In this document: piece by piece, positions 35,081-47,425 of the stretch
How the letters are laid out: the number at the start of each line of letters is the position of its first letter
Position numbering within the stretch: the first letter of the stretch is position 1
Source: Enchytraeus crypticus
Taxonomy: Eukaryota > Annelida > Clitellata > Enchytraeida > Enchytraeidae
DNA: 64,000 nt
Assembly: GCA_905160935.1 (NCBI GenBank)
Contig: CAJHZI010000296.1
Location: 310,001-374,000 of the forward strand
Direction of reading: 5' to 3'
Program-made: the position numbers and the translations under genes
Notes under the pieces: model-generated
Databases searched by the model: none
The model's input: only the letters and a program-made list of their open reading frames with translations
Told to the model about the DNA's origin: nothing

Positions 35081-36784
35081 TTTGTATAAAAGTAAAATAT
35101 AGAGGGGCGTTTTTCGAAGAAATTTAGTTTAGGTAATTATTATTTATGCCAAATATAATCAATCAATGACTTATGCTAATAATGATATACATGTACATGT
35201 AAATAGCAGCAATCATTCAGGCGACTTGTACCTAATTTAGTAAAAGTCGCTTTGTATTCAACGACTAAATTTAAAAGCTTTTCAGTTTTCGTGCAGCTGG
35301 CAGCATCTTCTACTTATACAAAAATAAATTATAAAATTATTTTTATTCATTTGTATTTATTAATTGTAAAATTAATTCTCTCAGTTTAGTCTTCTAATAG
35401 CCCGACTGTTAACAACATTTAGGAATTGATCGACAATATCAATCAGCCAAAAGCCCCCGAGGGGGCATGAGTTTTAGCTGATGTATAATTTTCTGATTTA
35501 CATATTAAAATATTAAATCGCAAAATTGAAGGTGCAAATCATTTCGTCATTTAAACACAGCTTTATAAAGAATATTAATGTGTTTGTATTTCACGAAATG
35601 TTGAATACCAAATAGGCCTAATTGAAGACAGAATGTAGGGCCTACGTATCATATATGGCTAAGAATTAGTAACAAAAGCTTCAAAATTAGACATGTACGT
35701 CCTTAGCAAGTATTCTTATCTGAAAATTGTGCAGAAGTTGCATAATACATGACAAATGCATGTATCGATATGCAAATGAAGTGCTCACAAAGGTTTTTAC
35801 GCACTCATCTGGATGGCTGCTTAAAATATTGCATAGAAATATATCTGCTCACACGATTATATGATAATTATCTCGTAGACACCATTGAATTAGACGTCTC
35901 GAATTGTATTTTATCAGATTAAAAACTCTGAAGTGATTTACTTTTAATGTGATTTTGAAGGTACATGTAGAGACTGATAAACAAAAATCTCCGTCATCAC
36001 ATCGTTCATATATTTGATTTATTACCTCAAACTGAATGCACTTGCCTGCTCATTAAGTCTTGAAAAAAGTTGTCACTCTCCGTATAAGCAAATTATTAAA
36101 TTATTAAGGTGAATATTTTAGATCAAACTTCGAGATCGACTTATTTTATTAACTTATTTATTACTTACCCTATTTTATATGAGCCATATATTTGATTTTG
36201 CCAAGATATTTGATTCATCCATATATATGGACATTATGCGTCCATATGGACCTATATGATCAGTGAAAAATATAGCATACAAAAACTTAAACATTATATA
36301 TAACAATTAGTAATTGAGATCTACCAAAAAGTTTAGTTTAATATTTATATAGATTCGTTCGTTCAAAAATCATGAATTATATAGTTATATTAAACTGCTC
36401 ATTTAACAGAAATCAGAAAAATAAAATAAAAATGGAGGGGGGGGGGGGTATTGAAACTTGTCAGCGATTTGTCATCGATGCATTGTATTGTATTATATTG
36501 AATTGTATGTATATATTGCAATCATGCATTGTAGTTTTCAATTGAAGAGAATGTGAGGGAGTTTGACTGAGAAAATTCTTGCTACTTAGCATGAAATTGA
36601 GTTATTTGTTTAAATTACTTTAAAATAGAAACCACACTTTGAGATGCATCTGTATCGGATTCTATAACCTATAGAGCAGAAGACGCCTTTGTTATATAAT
36701 GACATGCCATAATAGGATCATTGTTTAGCCATACAATTTTTATTCTAATGTACCTTCCTAAATTTGTTTTAACAAAGTATACTA
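35081..36784. other. Gene-free stretch
   Basis: A short GC hairpin, 'gcccccgagggggc', is at about 35453-35466 and a G-run at 36436-36447. No gene or known repeat was seen. Confidence 0.35.
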
Positions 36785-37012
36785 AAGTCAGGCTCGTGTT
36801 TTGCTCGGGTTGCGGAAGAATAGGCCAACCGTAGCTAGGATGTGTGGTAAAAGGCGCAAAGCACTAATATTCCAACCAAAGTCAGAAAGGATATTCGGTT
36901 CGCGAGCGCCTAGGCTCCAGAAATTGCTATACAATTTTCTAAAACAAATTGAAAACATTTAATTTCCGACCCTAGCAACACTGGGATTCAAGTGACGACG
37001 ATGAAGATGCTG
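36785..37012 (+). mobile_element. Family E repeat, near full-length
   Basis: Contains 'cgggttgcggaagaatagg', 'taaaaggcgcaaagcacta', 'gcctaggctccagaaattgc', 'cactgggattcaagtgacga' and a short GAT tail. Confidence 0.7.
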
Positions 37013-37129
37013 AAAGTATTAATATTAAAATAATTAATATTAATAACATTAATATTATATATTAGTAATAATACTTCAGTAGTACTATTGTACTACAGAA
37101 AGCATCAGTGGGAATACCTTACCCCTTCC

Positions 37130-37440
37130 TCCTCGTAAAGTTGCAGGACCAAGTGCCACCTATTGGCACTTGGTAGCATGTGCATCTTTCGTTACGTCAA
37201 CACTTGCGCCTCCCCGCATATCGGCTCTCAACGAGTCGTTAACGCTCGTCACCCGCTGATACGATGTGACCGGGTCTGATCGAGACCTACAATGACCGCC
37301 AGTCCACTCTTAATATTTCCGCTCCTCGTAACGATCGAAATGGAAATTTACTTCCGCAGTGAGAGCGTTCGACTCTAGAGACTTAGCGCTGAATGTCGGG
37401 TTGAATGAGGTGTTGATATATCACCTGTAGAATTTCTGCT
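37130..37440. other. GC-richer island with a 9-bp hairpin
   Basis: Composition rises well above the surroundings. 'ccaagtgcc-acctatt-ggcacttgg' at about 37149-37173 forms a perfect stem. Near 37360-37400 'gtgagagcgttcgactctag' resembles a tRNA box A, so a SINE is possible. No open frame of note. Confidence 0.35.
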
Positions 37441-37692
37441 TGTAAAGGGTAGAGCTAAATCTAGGAGTCAGAGGTACTACTAGGTACTCAGTGTCGGAAG
37501 AAATTTTGGAGGGGGCTGCAAGGTTTTGGATTTTTTTCTTTTTACTCTCCAAGAGAAGTTAGGCCGTGCCTAGGTATTGTGAAAACTCTAGGTCTAAGAT
37601 GATTTGTGTATGGAATAAATTCTTTGAAAAGTTTTGATTTTTATACGGAGATATATACTACAAAGAAAAACCACTTGTCTGTATAGTTACGT

Positions 37693-37881
37693 TTATATTT
37701 CTAAGTATATTTTTCTAAACGGATCCTTCGAAATTTCTTGATTCGACCATAAAGATCTCAGATTGTTGGCATAAATTAGCCAATAGTCTTCGACCGCTTT
37801 TCGTACAGGAAGCGCGACAAGTATTTCATAGTTAGCGGCAATCAGTTCTCTTTCTTCACAACTTCTCGACACAACATCCAT
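37693..37881 (-). CDS. Candidate 62-aa ORF, function unknown
   Basis: The frame begins at an ATG preceded in frame by TAA two codons upstream. It runs 62 codons (MDVVSRSCEERELIAANYE... ending FRKIYLEI) to a TAA. The amino-acid mix is balanced and protein-like (charged N-terminal half, then 'AVEDYWLIYANNLRSLW'), unlike the low-complexity frames nearby. It could be a short protein, the first exon of a longer gene (no convincing donor was chosen) or chance. No family is recognised. Confidence 0.25.
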   Translation of the reverse strand: MDVVSRSCEERELIAANYEILVALPVRKAVEDYWLIYANNLRSLWSNQEISKDPFRKIYLEI

Positions 37882-38890
37882 TATTTAGTTACATAATCTA
37901 ACCTACGTAAGAGCATAATATACGTCCAAGTGAATCAATAGATTCAATTTAGGAGATTTCTAAAGCAAAATTTCTCTTTTGACCGTGTGGGAGAAGAGAA
38001 AGACTTTAGTGCTAAGACCCTTCAACCAATCGAATATTAGAACAGTTCAGTCTTATGACATCAGTGGATAGTGAGTGCATTGGTTATACCAGGTAGGTGA
38101 ATTTTACACTACTCGCGAAGTCTTTTCGATAAAATTTTGACAATATTAACAGTTCTCTAAATTTGGGTTTTGAAATGATTTATTCGGTGATAAAATGGCA
38201 TGCATTTTAAAAAGTTGTTAATATTTGCAGTTAAGTAAGTTTAATTTAAATATTTACTTCAGTTTACAGAAAACATTAGAACGTATATTTCTTATATTAG
38301 GTATAGTACGATAATTCTGTATTGAAAGGGAAAATAGAGTTATTATTGACTTTATTTCTAAAATTTAATCTGGTGATGTAACTACAAATTATACATGTAT
38401 ATTATGCATATACATGTTCCATGTATGAAGAACTCTTGCTACGTAATACAATTGATGAATTTTATTGAACTATATGCCTCAGATGATGTTTACAATTACC
38501 GTAAAATTGACCTTTGAGGACGGCCCATTATAATGATAAAATAACGAGGACTGTTAAAGCATGTTAAGCAATTAAATTTTCATAGCGACCCAAGTTTTTA
38601 AGAAATAAACTTCGATCATATTAGTTTTCAATATGGTAAGTATAAATTGGCAGTGTTTTCTTATATTCTAAGGTATTACATCTATATGTACATATGGATG
38701 TCATCTTGTTCATTTTCCTTTCAGCAGTTAGTTTGTTAAATGTACATGTATATGTAATTTCAATTGCAGCATTTTGCATAGTACAATAGGCTACTTATGT
38801 TAACTATATTTCCTTCATAGCAGGAATATTTGAAATTAATATATGAAACTATGCGTAAATAATAAAATCAAACCATTCTCGTCATTTCTA
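37882..38890. other. Gene-free AT-rich stretch
   Basis: No gene or repeat family was recognised. Confidence 0.35.
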
Positions 38891-39070
38891 ATTCTCATAT
38901 GTTCTCATTCTCATGAGTTCTCATTCTCATGAGTTCTCATTCCCATGAGTTCTCATTCCATTGAGTTCTCATTCTCATAAGTTCTCATTCTCATAAGTTC
39001 TCATTCTCATGAGTTTTCATTCTCATAGTTCTCATTTTCATGAGTTCTCATTTTCATGAGTTCTCATTTC
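38891..39070. repeat. 16-bp minisatellite, ~11 copies
   Basis: The unit is 'gagttctcattctcat' with small variants. Confidence 0.92.
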
Positions 39071-39097
39071 GATTTCGAGAACTGGACATGAATTTTA

Positions 39098-39362
39098 ATT
39101 GATTGATTGGACTTTAACGACTGTCAGCGGTCTTTCATAATTTGATATCAACTTTATAGCAGGCAAATATAAATTGCACTGAATACTGTGGAATTGATTC
39201 TATAAGTTGCACAAGTTTCATTGGATCATTTACAGGCACTGTCGTTAAAGATGTCAGGATGTCAGACTGTCGTTTATGATGGCAGGGACGTCGTTGACGT
39301 CTCTGACATCATCTCTGGATGAGGAAACGGACGTTAAACCTTTATTATTATTATTATTATTA
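39098..39362 (+). mobile_element. Short element family F with (TTA)n tail
   Basis: The 3' end reads 'ctgacatcatctctggatga', 'ggaaacggacgttaaacc', then (TTA)n at 39343-39361. A similar 3' end is at 40043-40130, and inverted ones are near 45140-45000 and 57785-57690. No ORF. It is probably a SINE. Its 5' head is not recognised. Confidence 0.55.
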
Positions 39363-40042
39363 TGAAAAGTTTGAGTATGGCTTTTTCTTTATGTCTTGAA
39401 TTTTGTTAATATTTTGTATTTTAATACCACCAGATATCCACCACAATAACATCAGATCCAAATGTGTATATGAATTGGATACTCTCCCGTGTGCATTTCT
39501 TGAGCATAAATACTACCAATAAAAATAAACAGTGGTAAAGGATGTACTTTTTCCACTATTTTCACGCTACACTTCAGTGGATTATTCGTCCCATCTCGGA
39601 TTGTATAATCATCTTGAGATTGATGTACTGTTCGCAGTATAATTAATTTGACATTTCAAATAAGGAATAAAATACACTTTTTGCGTACAAGAAAGATTTT
39701 TCATTTCCTAACAAAAATGTGGGAGAAGCCCACAGACTTAACCTGCATAATTGAGCATAGCTTGTTGATTAACACACGTCGCAGCTGTTGCTGCACATTC
39801 AGAACCTTCGTGATATAAATTTCAGATAATTACACGTTTAGTAATCTTCCAAAACCACACGAGCTGTGCCGCTTTCATTTATTTCTGCGATCCACAAATC
39901 ACGACGTTTTACAGCAAATTTTTTCTAAAGCAAGTCTTTGGCAGGATAACAGTAAACGAATCAACGAATTTCCTAAATTTATTTTAAAATATCGATGCTC
40001 CGTGCAAATAACGTTTCTCTGCCTCCATTGAGTATCTGTCTA

Positions 40043-40090
40043 TCTGGACGTCCCTGACATCATCCTTGTATGAGGAAGCGGACGTTAAAC

Positions 40091-40126
<36 letters not shown>

Positions 40127-40150
40127 TATTAAAATTATTATTATTATTAT
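40043..40150 (+). mobile_element. Family F 3' end with long (ATT)n tail
   Basis: 'ctggacgtccctgacatcat', 'ccttgtatgaggaagcggac', 'gttaaacc', then ATT repeats to about 40150. Confidence 0.6.
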
Positions 40151-40239
40151 AATTATTTAATCGTTAATTTCCAAAATTTATTAAATTTATTAATTTTGTT
40201 TATTAAAAATTAAAAATTAGCTTATTAAATTTTGGTAAT

Positions 40240-40905
40240 CGCTGTCAGCGCTATTATTATTATTATTATTATTATTTTTTATTTTTTTTTTAATTATTTT
40301 TACCCCGGTGTAAAGAACCTGGGGTTTGATAAAAACGATTCAAGCAATACGTGCTGAATCGCCGCCCGGCTACTCGAGGTCATCAATCGGCTTAAAAGAA
40401 TTGTTGAAGCAGACTGCATTAAATCTTTGCAAAGTCATGGAAAGCCTTTGCCAAAGAAAAGATGTCTCTCGCTTATCGCCGGTTTGCTCTGCAATAAGTC
40501 TGCCTATGCCATTAATAAAGTCAACTCCTTCGGGATTCATCGGGCCCATGGTTTCAATAGCCACCGGAACAACTTCATATCCTAAGGACAGATCACGGTA
40601 TTTATCCAACTTCCTAGAGGCGGCATGAACAGCAGCACCACCGGCTGTGACTGAAGTCGTATTCAGGTAGGAGTTTGCCATAGTGTCAATGACCGTGACG
40701 TCCCAAACGGCACATTTACCGTTGCACCAGGGCACTAAAGTCATGCCGTCCGGACGCTTGCCGTCTGATCTGGACAACCCACTTGGTTCCTTAGAGGAAG
40801 GGATGCCTGCTCTCGAAAGTGCTCGCCATATTATGTCATTTAAATTGTGATGGCGAGACATTCTACCTGAGCTTCGTTTGCAGGAGAGGCCGTGGAGAGA
40901 TTATT
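40240..40905 (-). mobile_element. R2/R4-type LINE 3' fragment with restriction-like endonuclease domain, between TAA arrays
   Basis: The minus-strand frame 40861-40370 (163 aa) begins SRHHNLNDIIWRAL. It contains 'KRPDGM' (P37-D38) and, 15 residues after D38, 'WDVTV' (D54). This is the PD-(D/E)XK layout of restriction-like endonucleases at the C-terminus of R2/R4/NeSL-type non-LTR retrotransposons. The rest (ETMGPMNPEG, RLIAEQTGD, RETSFLWQRLSMTLQRFNA) follows a pattern common in such animal elements. The 5' side is cut at a (TTA)n array (40902-40920). The 3' UTR runs into (AAT)n at 40275-40246. No RT domain is left. Family naming rests on motif reading, not a search. Confidence 0.65.
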
Positions 40906-40921
40906 ATTATTATTATTATTA
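40902..40921. repeat. (TTA)n array
   Basis: Six to seven ATT units between two unrelated segments. Confidence 0.95.
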
Positions 40922-40928
40922 AGCTAGA

Positions 40929-41297
40929 ATGGCCTCTGCGTCCCAGGGGTCCCTCCCACTAGGGCCACAGCACCAGGGTCTAGGGCTGAACCAGATGTTG
41001 GCCTCAGGGCAGGCTGAGGCGGAGAGGCAGAGCTCATCGGGTTTTACAAATCAGAGCCCTAATCAAGCGGAAACTAGATCCCAGAATTCTCTAGGAACAG
41101 CTATCCAGATTTCAGGGTTGTTGACTTCTAAAAGCGGTTCTCCCAACAGAGTTCTTACAACTGCCTCATCTACGCCTATTCAGGGGAGTCACCGTCGTGG
41201 TGGATCGATAGCAGATGAAGTGGGGACGGGCGCTGCTGGAGCCAAAAGCAGTGGATTCAGGGCAATGTCACCCGCTGCTGCGATTAGCAACATTTAG
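40929..41297 (+). other. 122-codon Ser/Gly/Ala/Gln-rich ORF bounded by TTA/TAA arrays; probable mobile-element piece
   Basis: The frame starts at ATG 40929, eight bases after a (TTA)n array, and ends shortly before (ATA)n at 41345. It is GC-rich relative to its surroundings and low-complexity (ASQGSLPLG, GAAGAKSSG), with no known domain. The sharp composition borders and flanking TAA arrays fit an inserted element fragment. Coding status is uncertain. Confidence 0.3.
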
Positions 41298-41344
41298 CTT
41301 TCGCAAGAAGAGAGCAGATGTTATTTTAACTTATTCCGATATTT

Positions 41345-41430
41345 ATTAATAATAATAATAATAATAATAAACAAGTTAAGATAGTAATAATAATAATAAT
41401 AGTAATAATAATAATAATTATTATTATTAT
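41345..41430. repeat. (TAA)n / (TTA)n arrays
   Basis: Ataata runs at 41346-41368 and 41385-41415 are followed by the inverse attatt run near 41416-41432. Confidence 0.95.
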
Positions 41431-41991
41431 TAGTAGTAGTATTTAGCTAGATAGGGCACAGCTTTCACTAGTGATCTATTTTATGACAGTGGGTTTGCAA
41501 GCAGCAAGTATTATGGTTGTTTCACTTTTTGCTGTTGTTGCATGATATACATTCGTTGTGTATATTGCCAAATTTGACCTTGGTTTAGTTAAAACTCATT
41601 CCTTCTATACGAGCGACTATGGAGGCAAATGAATTTAAAGAAGATCAGTAATTGCTAACATACAGAGAAAATTATATTGAAGAAAGACATTTAAAATATT
41701 TTATATTGTATCTTTCAAATGTTCCTGATTACATTTGTGACAAAAGTGAAACTGGTACCTAAATAAGGTTACAACGAAGTCTTGATATTAAAATCCATTA
41801 GCAATTATCTTAAGATTATTAACTTACATCTCCCAATTAATGCACTAGTTGATATCACACTTTCCATACCATCAGGATACCATTGAGATCGAAACCCAAT
41901 CAGACTCAAACCTAATCGCATACAGTCTATATCAGTAACCGTTTGAGGCGTTTAGACGTTGAAGTTAGTTTTTTTTAAATATAAATATTAT

Positions 41992-42275
41992 AAACTTTTG
42001 CCGTGTTGAGTCCGGGTTGTTTGAAGAATTGACCAACCGGTGACTGCACTTGTCGTAAAAAACGACTAAAGCACTAAGATCCGTAGCAACGTCAGAAAGG
42101 GCATTCGGTTGGTGAGCGCTAAGGCTCCAGAAATTGCTGTAAAATTTAAACGAATAAAAAAGTCTCAAATAGGGCATTGGCTGGTGGTGTGGTGTAGGTC
42201 AGAGAGGATTGGAGACAGTCTATTTGTATTCCCACCCTTGTTAAACTGGGATTCAAGTGATGATAATGATAATTA
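41992..42275 (+). mobile_element. Family E repeat, near full-length
   Basis: Starts 'aacttttgccgtgttgagtc'. Contains 'acgactaaagcactaag', 'cattcggttggtgagcgct', 'aggctccagaaattgctg' and 'aaactgggattcaagtgatg', with a GAT-type tail. Confidence 0.7.
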
Positions 42276-42836
42276 TTCTAAACTTTAACTGAGATCTTTA
42301 AAGTTAAGCGATTGCTATGCATTATACGTGTATACATCCATGCACTGTGTATGAAAAAGATGCCCGTGCAGTCTACCGCAGAACGAAGCGGTTAACAAGT
42401 GCAATCTGATTACAGCCCGACGCTACACAAAGCTGCGACAATCGAGCCGATACTTGTCAATAATCACAACTGCATGTTTGCTTTGAGAGAATATATCACA
42501 GCACATTGTATGCTGCGATATAGGAGAGTGTTATGAGATATCAATATGATTGTTGTATAGCAGCAAGCTATACAGGAACATTAGAGACTAGGAAATTAAC
42601 GGCTGAATGAGCGCGTAGTATACGTGTAGGTATCGAGTGCTGAAATCGATTTTATTACTTGAGGATTTAGAAACTTGGCTGAAGACAAGGATAAAGTGCG
42701 GACCCGCAGACCACTGATGATAGAAACTGCGTTATATGCATATGTAGTTTATTGTAGGCGATATATTAGAATCATATAAAAATAGTTTGCGCTGTTTAGA
42801 ACCTTAGATTATAAACATAACATAACGGCACACTGG

Positions 42837-43098
42837 GTCAGGAAGCACATATGCTTGTTTAAGACCCATTTCCTCCTTCCTCTCCATGGTTAGTAGTAAT
42901 CGTTGCCTCTTGATGGCACTTCAACTGCAGCCGGTGCGGATTTAAGAATAACCTTCCATCACCCTGGGATTTTTCCTCCCTAAGCTTTTACCAACGCTCG
43001 GTCTTCCAAGGTGGTCACCCACAAAGTACTAACCGAGGTCGATGCAGCTTAACTTCGACAATTGACGCGCAACTAAACCAAGTGCGCTAATCCCGCCA
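42837..43098 (-). mobile_element. 5S rRNA-derived SINE, copy 2 (best preserved)
   Basis: On the minus strand the head (43067-42992) reads 'tcgaagttaagctgcatcga', 'cctcggttagtactttgtgg', 'gtgaccaccttggaagaccg', 'agcgttgg'. It aligns along the second half of 5S rRNA with few gaps. The body then matches copy 1 to its end at 'cctgacccagtgtgcc'. Confidence 0.82.
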
Positions 43099-44869
43099 TA
43101 AAGAGCTTCATAGTGCATGGTAATAAAGGATTAGAAATGAGCATAATTCTAAATAAGCGTAACTTAATTATACGCTCTAAATATGAAAAGTTCTCGCAGT
43201 CTAACACTGTAGGCTACAGGTCCATCTCAGGCATGGTAAAGCTTAAAAAGTCACTTTATTCTAAATAATATACAAAATATTGCCACATTTTGCTGATAAA
43301 ATCGTAATGTATGGTACGACGAATTGATCATGAGAAACTGTATTTCATTTATCACATTGAATTTAATATGAATTAATTTTTAATAACCACCATGAATTCA
43401 ACGTGTAGTATCATAGTTTCTCATTAAAACATACACCATATCTGTAGTGCCACATGCCAATCCTCTAGAACCATATGCCATTCTTACAGAGCCATATGCC
43501 ATTTCTGCAGAGCCATGTGCCATAACGATCACCTCAAACAGGATTCCGATTGCATATTAATGATTTGTAAAAGGTTGCTCTTGAGATAATCGTGTTTAGC
43601 TATTTCCAAAATGTGTGGCAAGTATTAAATTCTACATGTACATGTAAACTAATTCCTTGCGACTGTTTGTCATGCAATCTGATGGCATATTTCTGCAAAT
43701 CGTTCAATTTCCTTTGTTACTTTTCCTATGTTACTTTTCCTTTGCCTGAATAAAGATATCACACAATATGCTGATAATATTAGATAGCGCACCATGCACT
43801 GTTATAGAAATAGCATGCTATGCACACTTTTGACAGAATGCAGTAAGACAGCAAAACGATTAACTGTAAAAAAAGAAAAACATGGACAACCAGTCGGTCT
43901 AACAAAGTCTGGCCATGAGTAATGCACATAATTATAGCGCAGTGTCACATTGTCTACGAAAATCTTTGCTTACTAGCTTCAACTGCACTGCGATAATTAT
44001 AGTGCCCAATATTATTTGCTATACAGAAATGAAAGTTTAAACTGATTTGCACTACGTTATTTTCAACGCACACATTGCAGACGCACACTTTTTGCCTTGG
44101 TTTCATTTGATTCCTTTTAATAATTCAGTCCATGAAGCCTTTCACACAAGCAACGTTTTAGTCGTCTCTTTCTAATGCATACAGCTTTCCAATGATCTAT
44201 TACGTAGTTATATATTATACAGTATCCTTCATTGATCTGTATTGCTGTAGGTCTATATACCGGTTCATCGCAAAGATTGTAAGTTATGGTTGGAGTCTAA
44301 GGTATAACCTTCTAAAATTAAATTTGTGTGAAAAAGATACACCTTCACAATAATTAATATTTACACGTTGATTCGTATTTTTAGTTATTGAGTTGCGCAC
44401 ACTCAAAGGATGTATTTTTAGTTTAGATGATCATTAAGACGATTAAAGCTAAAGTGCACTTATAATAATTGAGCCGTTTCTTACACGTTTCGTAGACATG
44501 TACATGTATATCGGAAATAACATAGCATTAGTCAGTCCCCGTTAGTATTTTTGAATATTGACAAGTGAAATTTTCTGAAGAGTTAAAAGTTTCTGAGAGC
44601 TTCATTGCGCTCTAGACTGGTCAAGAACAAGTGATATACAGTGTAAGGTTAGAATTACAGGTGTGGAGAGTTTTGTTTATTTCTGCGCTATGTCTAATTT
44701 TACTTTATAAAATGTAAATACAAATTTTACTGTATCAAAATTATAATTATTAAAATTGAGTTATTATATTTAAATCAAAATTCGATTGAAGCTTAGATAC
44801 TTAAATTCAATTAAGAGAAATAAGTTGCAGTTTGCGCTAGTTCAAAAATAAAAAATATTAATAGGGCTG
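43099..44869. other. Gene-free stretch
   Basis: 'gagccatatgccat'-like triplicate wording occurs at 43440-43522. No gene was seen. Confidence 0.35.
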
Positions 44870-44935
44870 ATGATCCTGGTTAAACTGGGATTTTAGGGAA
44901 GATGATGATGATGATGATGATGATGATGACTAACA
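44870..44935 (+). mobile_element. Family E 3' end with (GAT)n tail
   Basis: 'ggttaaactgggattttagg' followed by ten GAT units. Confidence 0.55.
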
Positions 44936-45004
44936 GGGCTGATTGAGCTGGAGATTAGAAGTCGAATAACGATATACGTGTTAGAAATTTTTCTCTTCAA
45001 AAGT

Positions 45005-45140
45005 GATTTCTTTATAATAATAGTAATAATAAAAATAATAGTATTATTATTAATAATAGTAATACTCATAATAATAATAAATATTTATCGTCCGTTTCCT
45101 TATCAAAAGATGATTTACGGGACGTCATCTGTTAAAACTG
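45005..45140 (-). mobile_element. Family F 3' end, inverted
   Basis: On plus, TAAT-rich runs (45015-45080) precede 'cgtccgtttccttatcaaaa', 'gatgatttacgggacgtcat', the reverse complement of the 40043 copy. Confidence 0.5.
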
Positions 45141-46355
45141 TAAAAGCGTTTTCGATTCCTGATGTCTCTTGGTTAGATACTAAATATATATTAAGCGATG
45201 ATCTATTACGACTGAATAAATACTGACAACATAAATTATTCACAAAATTAGTGAATTAACACTAGAACTGCCGCGATTACTATTTAAATGAGTTATTAAC
45301 AAATGTATTAAATAAGTTATTAACAAATGTATCAAAAACATTCAAGCATTATTTACTAATTATTTCTCTAACTGAAGCTTATCAATGAAGATTGAATTTT
45401 TCTAAACGTTTGAAGTCTTGGAAGAGACTGTTGAAGTAAAAAGGCAAAGTAAACCGAAAATAAAACTGCAATTTAGAAATCTTAGCGCTGTTGGAAATAA
45501 AGTCGTTTAACTATGCGATTCTTTTGAATTAGTGCAATGTGAAAGAAAAGTTGAAGTAATTAATAAATAATGGTATGCAAATTATATATATGACTTCGTC
45601 GTGAAGTTGGCTAAGGCAGAAATATATCAATATTACGACAAAAATATATAAAGATATAAAAACCAATTTATAAAAATTACTTCTTAAAAGTTGTACTGCT
45701 AATCAATCAAACGCGATAACCACTATTTCCTTGCATTTGATCATTGAAATTTCAGGCTTTTAAAGTTTTGATAGCCACCAACTGTAGTGATCAGCCGTCT
45801 AAGCTATTTTCAAACATTCTTCTTTTATTGCAACTGGAATATTTAGCAATATTCGAATAATAAAATAGCTTTAATCCATTTAGATTAATTTATTGATTTG
45901 TCCTAGTCGAATTTAGCAGAACACGTACAGCTTTCGGCTTTCCCTCATTTACGGGATATAGACACTGCAATAAACAGAGTTTAGTGAGGTCTCTTATGCT
46001 CTTGAATTCGCGCATTGGATTCGCAGATGGGCTGAGAAGCAATGCTGAAGCAAGTAGGATCGTCGAGTAATGATTTATAATGAGCAATGATAGATCGCAT
46101 TTGTCAACTGGCACTATATTATAACGACGTGGAGTATTATTGATATGGCTGAGTGCACGAATGGTCAACATAAATGGAAATTGGAAATGGTAACATTTTT
46201 CATTTGCGAACCATAATTGGATGAAGATGTCAATATGTGATTAACGGAAGAAAGACAAACTGACTTTAGTATAAAGTTTCTAGAAATCATTTTGTTTTTT
46301 TACGAAGACGCGTACGATAATTTAATGTAATATTCAAGGAGCAATATCTCTAACA
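45141..46355. other. Gene-free AT-rich stretch
   Basis: A 20-bp echo ('taaataagttattaacaaatg') occurs near 45310. No gene was seen. Confidence 0.35.
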
Positions 46356-46520
46356 GAAAATATTTTCTTAAAATATTTTCTTAAAATATTTTCTTAAAAT
46401 ATTTTTTGAGTTAGATATCTCAATTTCTTAGTAATATAGCGCAATGTGTGCATTTAAAATCTTATAATAATTTGTGTATTTAAAATCTTATAATAATGTG
46501 TGCATTTAAAATCTTAGGTA
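46356..46520. repeat. Two short tandem arrays (13 bp x4; ~28 bp x3)
   Basis: 'aaaatattttctt' is repeated at 46356-46408. 'catttaaaatcttataataa' with GTGTG spacers occurs at 46450-46520. Confidence 0.85.
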
Positions 46521-47255
46521 ATTTGTGTATATCAGTCATTGTTGATGTTCACAAAGAAGTCACTGTTTCTCTCTCTCTCTCTCTTTCTGTATCTTTCTCT
46601 CTTTGTTCTCTAGTGTTCTACCGAGTAGCAGGTCCAAGGTATCCTGCTCACACTCTGCTATCACGACCCTGGTGACCAAAACATACATCTCATCCCCTAG
46701 TCTAAACTTTTTCTAAAACTTAATACATCTAGTACACAATGTCTTCTGATGCTTCTCATAGCCTTCCTCAATTCTTGCTTAACGGCCCCTTATACGGCAC
46801 ATTCGGTTTACAGTTGATTTGTGTAGGGTCCTGGACACAATGCGTGGAATTGGCGAAGAGATGGGAAATTGGTGCGGTAGAATGTTATATTTTTTTTAAA
46901 GCTGGTTATAGATTTCTACCGAGATTTTATTTAGATTTCTTTCATGTATAATCTAGTGGCACTTTGGCTAAAGCGGCTTCCCAGAGTGCAGAGGAATTAT
47001 TTTAATCGCTTTTTAAATACTTTTAATTAAATAAAGTCTCTTTTATCTTATTTTTTAGCCCAGGGACCTTTACAGCCCAGGGCATTTAAAAAAAAAATCT
47101 AGGTAGAATATTTTTCTATTTTATGGTTAATTTGAAAATCCGATATAGAATATCAATCAATGCTGATATTGCATTTAATGAGGTAAGCCATAACAATAGC
47201 GGCTATAACTATTATGACGTAAGTAAACTTTACAATACAAGTATTAAGTTTGAGG
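46521..47255. other. Gene-free stretch
   Basis: (CT)n runs at 46568-46610 and a short duplication, 'cagcccaggg', at 47056 and 47076. A 70-codon plus frame at 46739-46951 has no recognisable motif or splice support. Confidence 0.3.
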
Positions 47256-47425
47256 AGGGGCGCTGGCATAACGGTTAGAGTGTTGGTCTAGGGAGTCAGT
47301 GACCTGAAATTAAAACTGATGTCAGTTAATCACAAATGGACACCCCTTAATGCTTCTGGCTGGATGGTTTATCGTATAAAGGAGCTACCTGTCAAATGGG
47401 GTTTCTACAGCTAAATTATAGCCTA
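47256..47425 (+). mobile_element. Possible tRNA-derived SINE, family G
   Basis: The head 'ggggcgctggcataacggtt', 'agagtgttggtctaggg' has a clear tRNA box A shape. Box B is not convincing. Only one copy was seen here. Confidence 0.45.

Noticed and set aside
35453..35466. GC-rich hairpin resembling a bacterial terminator
   Set aside because: This is eukaryotic DNA with no gene ending there. A six-pair stem is likely chance or part of an unknown repeat.
42992..43067. Functional 5S rRNA gene
   Set aside because: Only the second half resembles 5S rRNA, with many substitutions, and it is fused to a repeat body found elsewhere. It is a SINE head.
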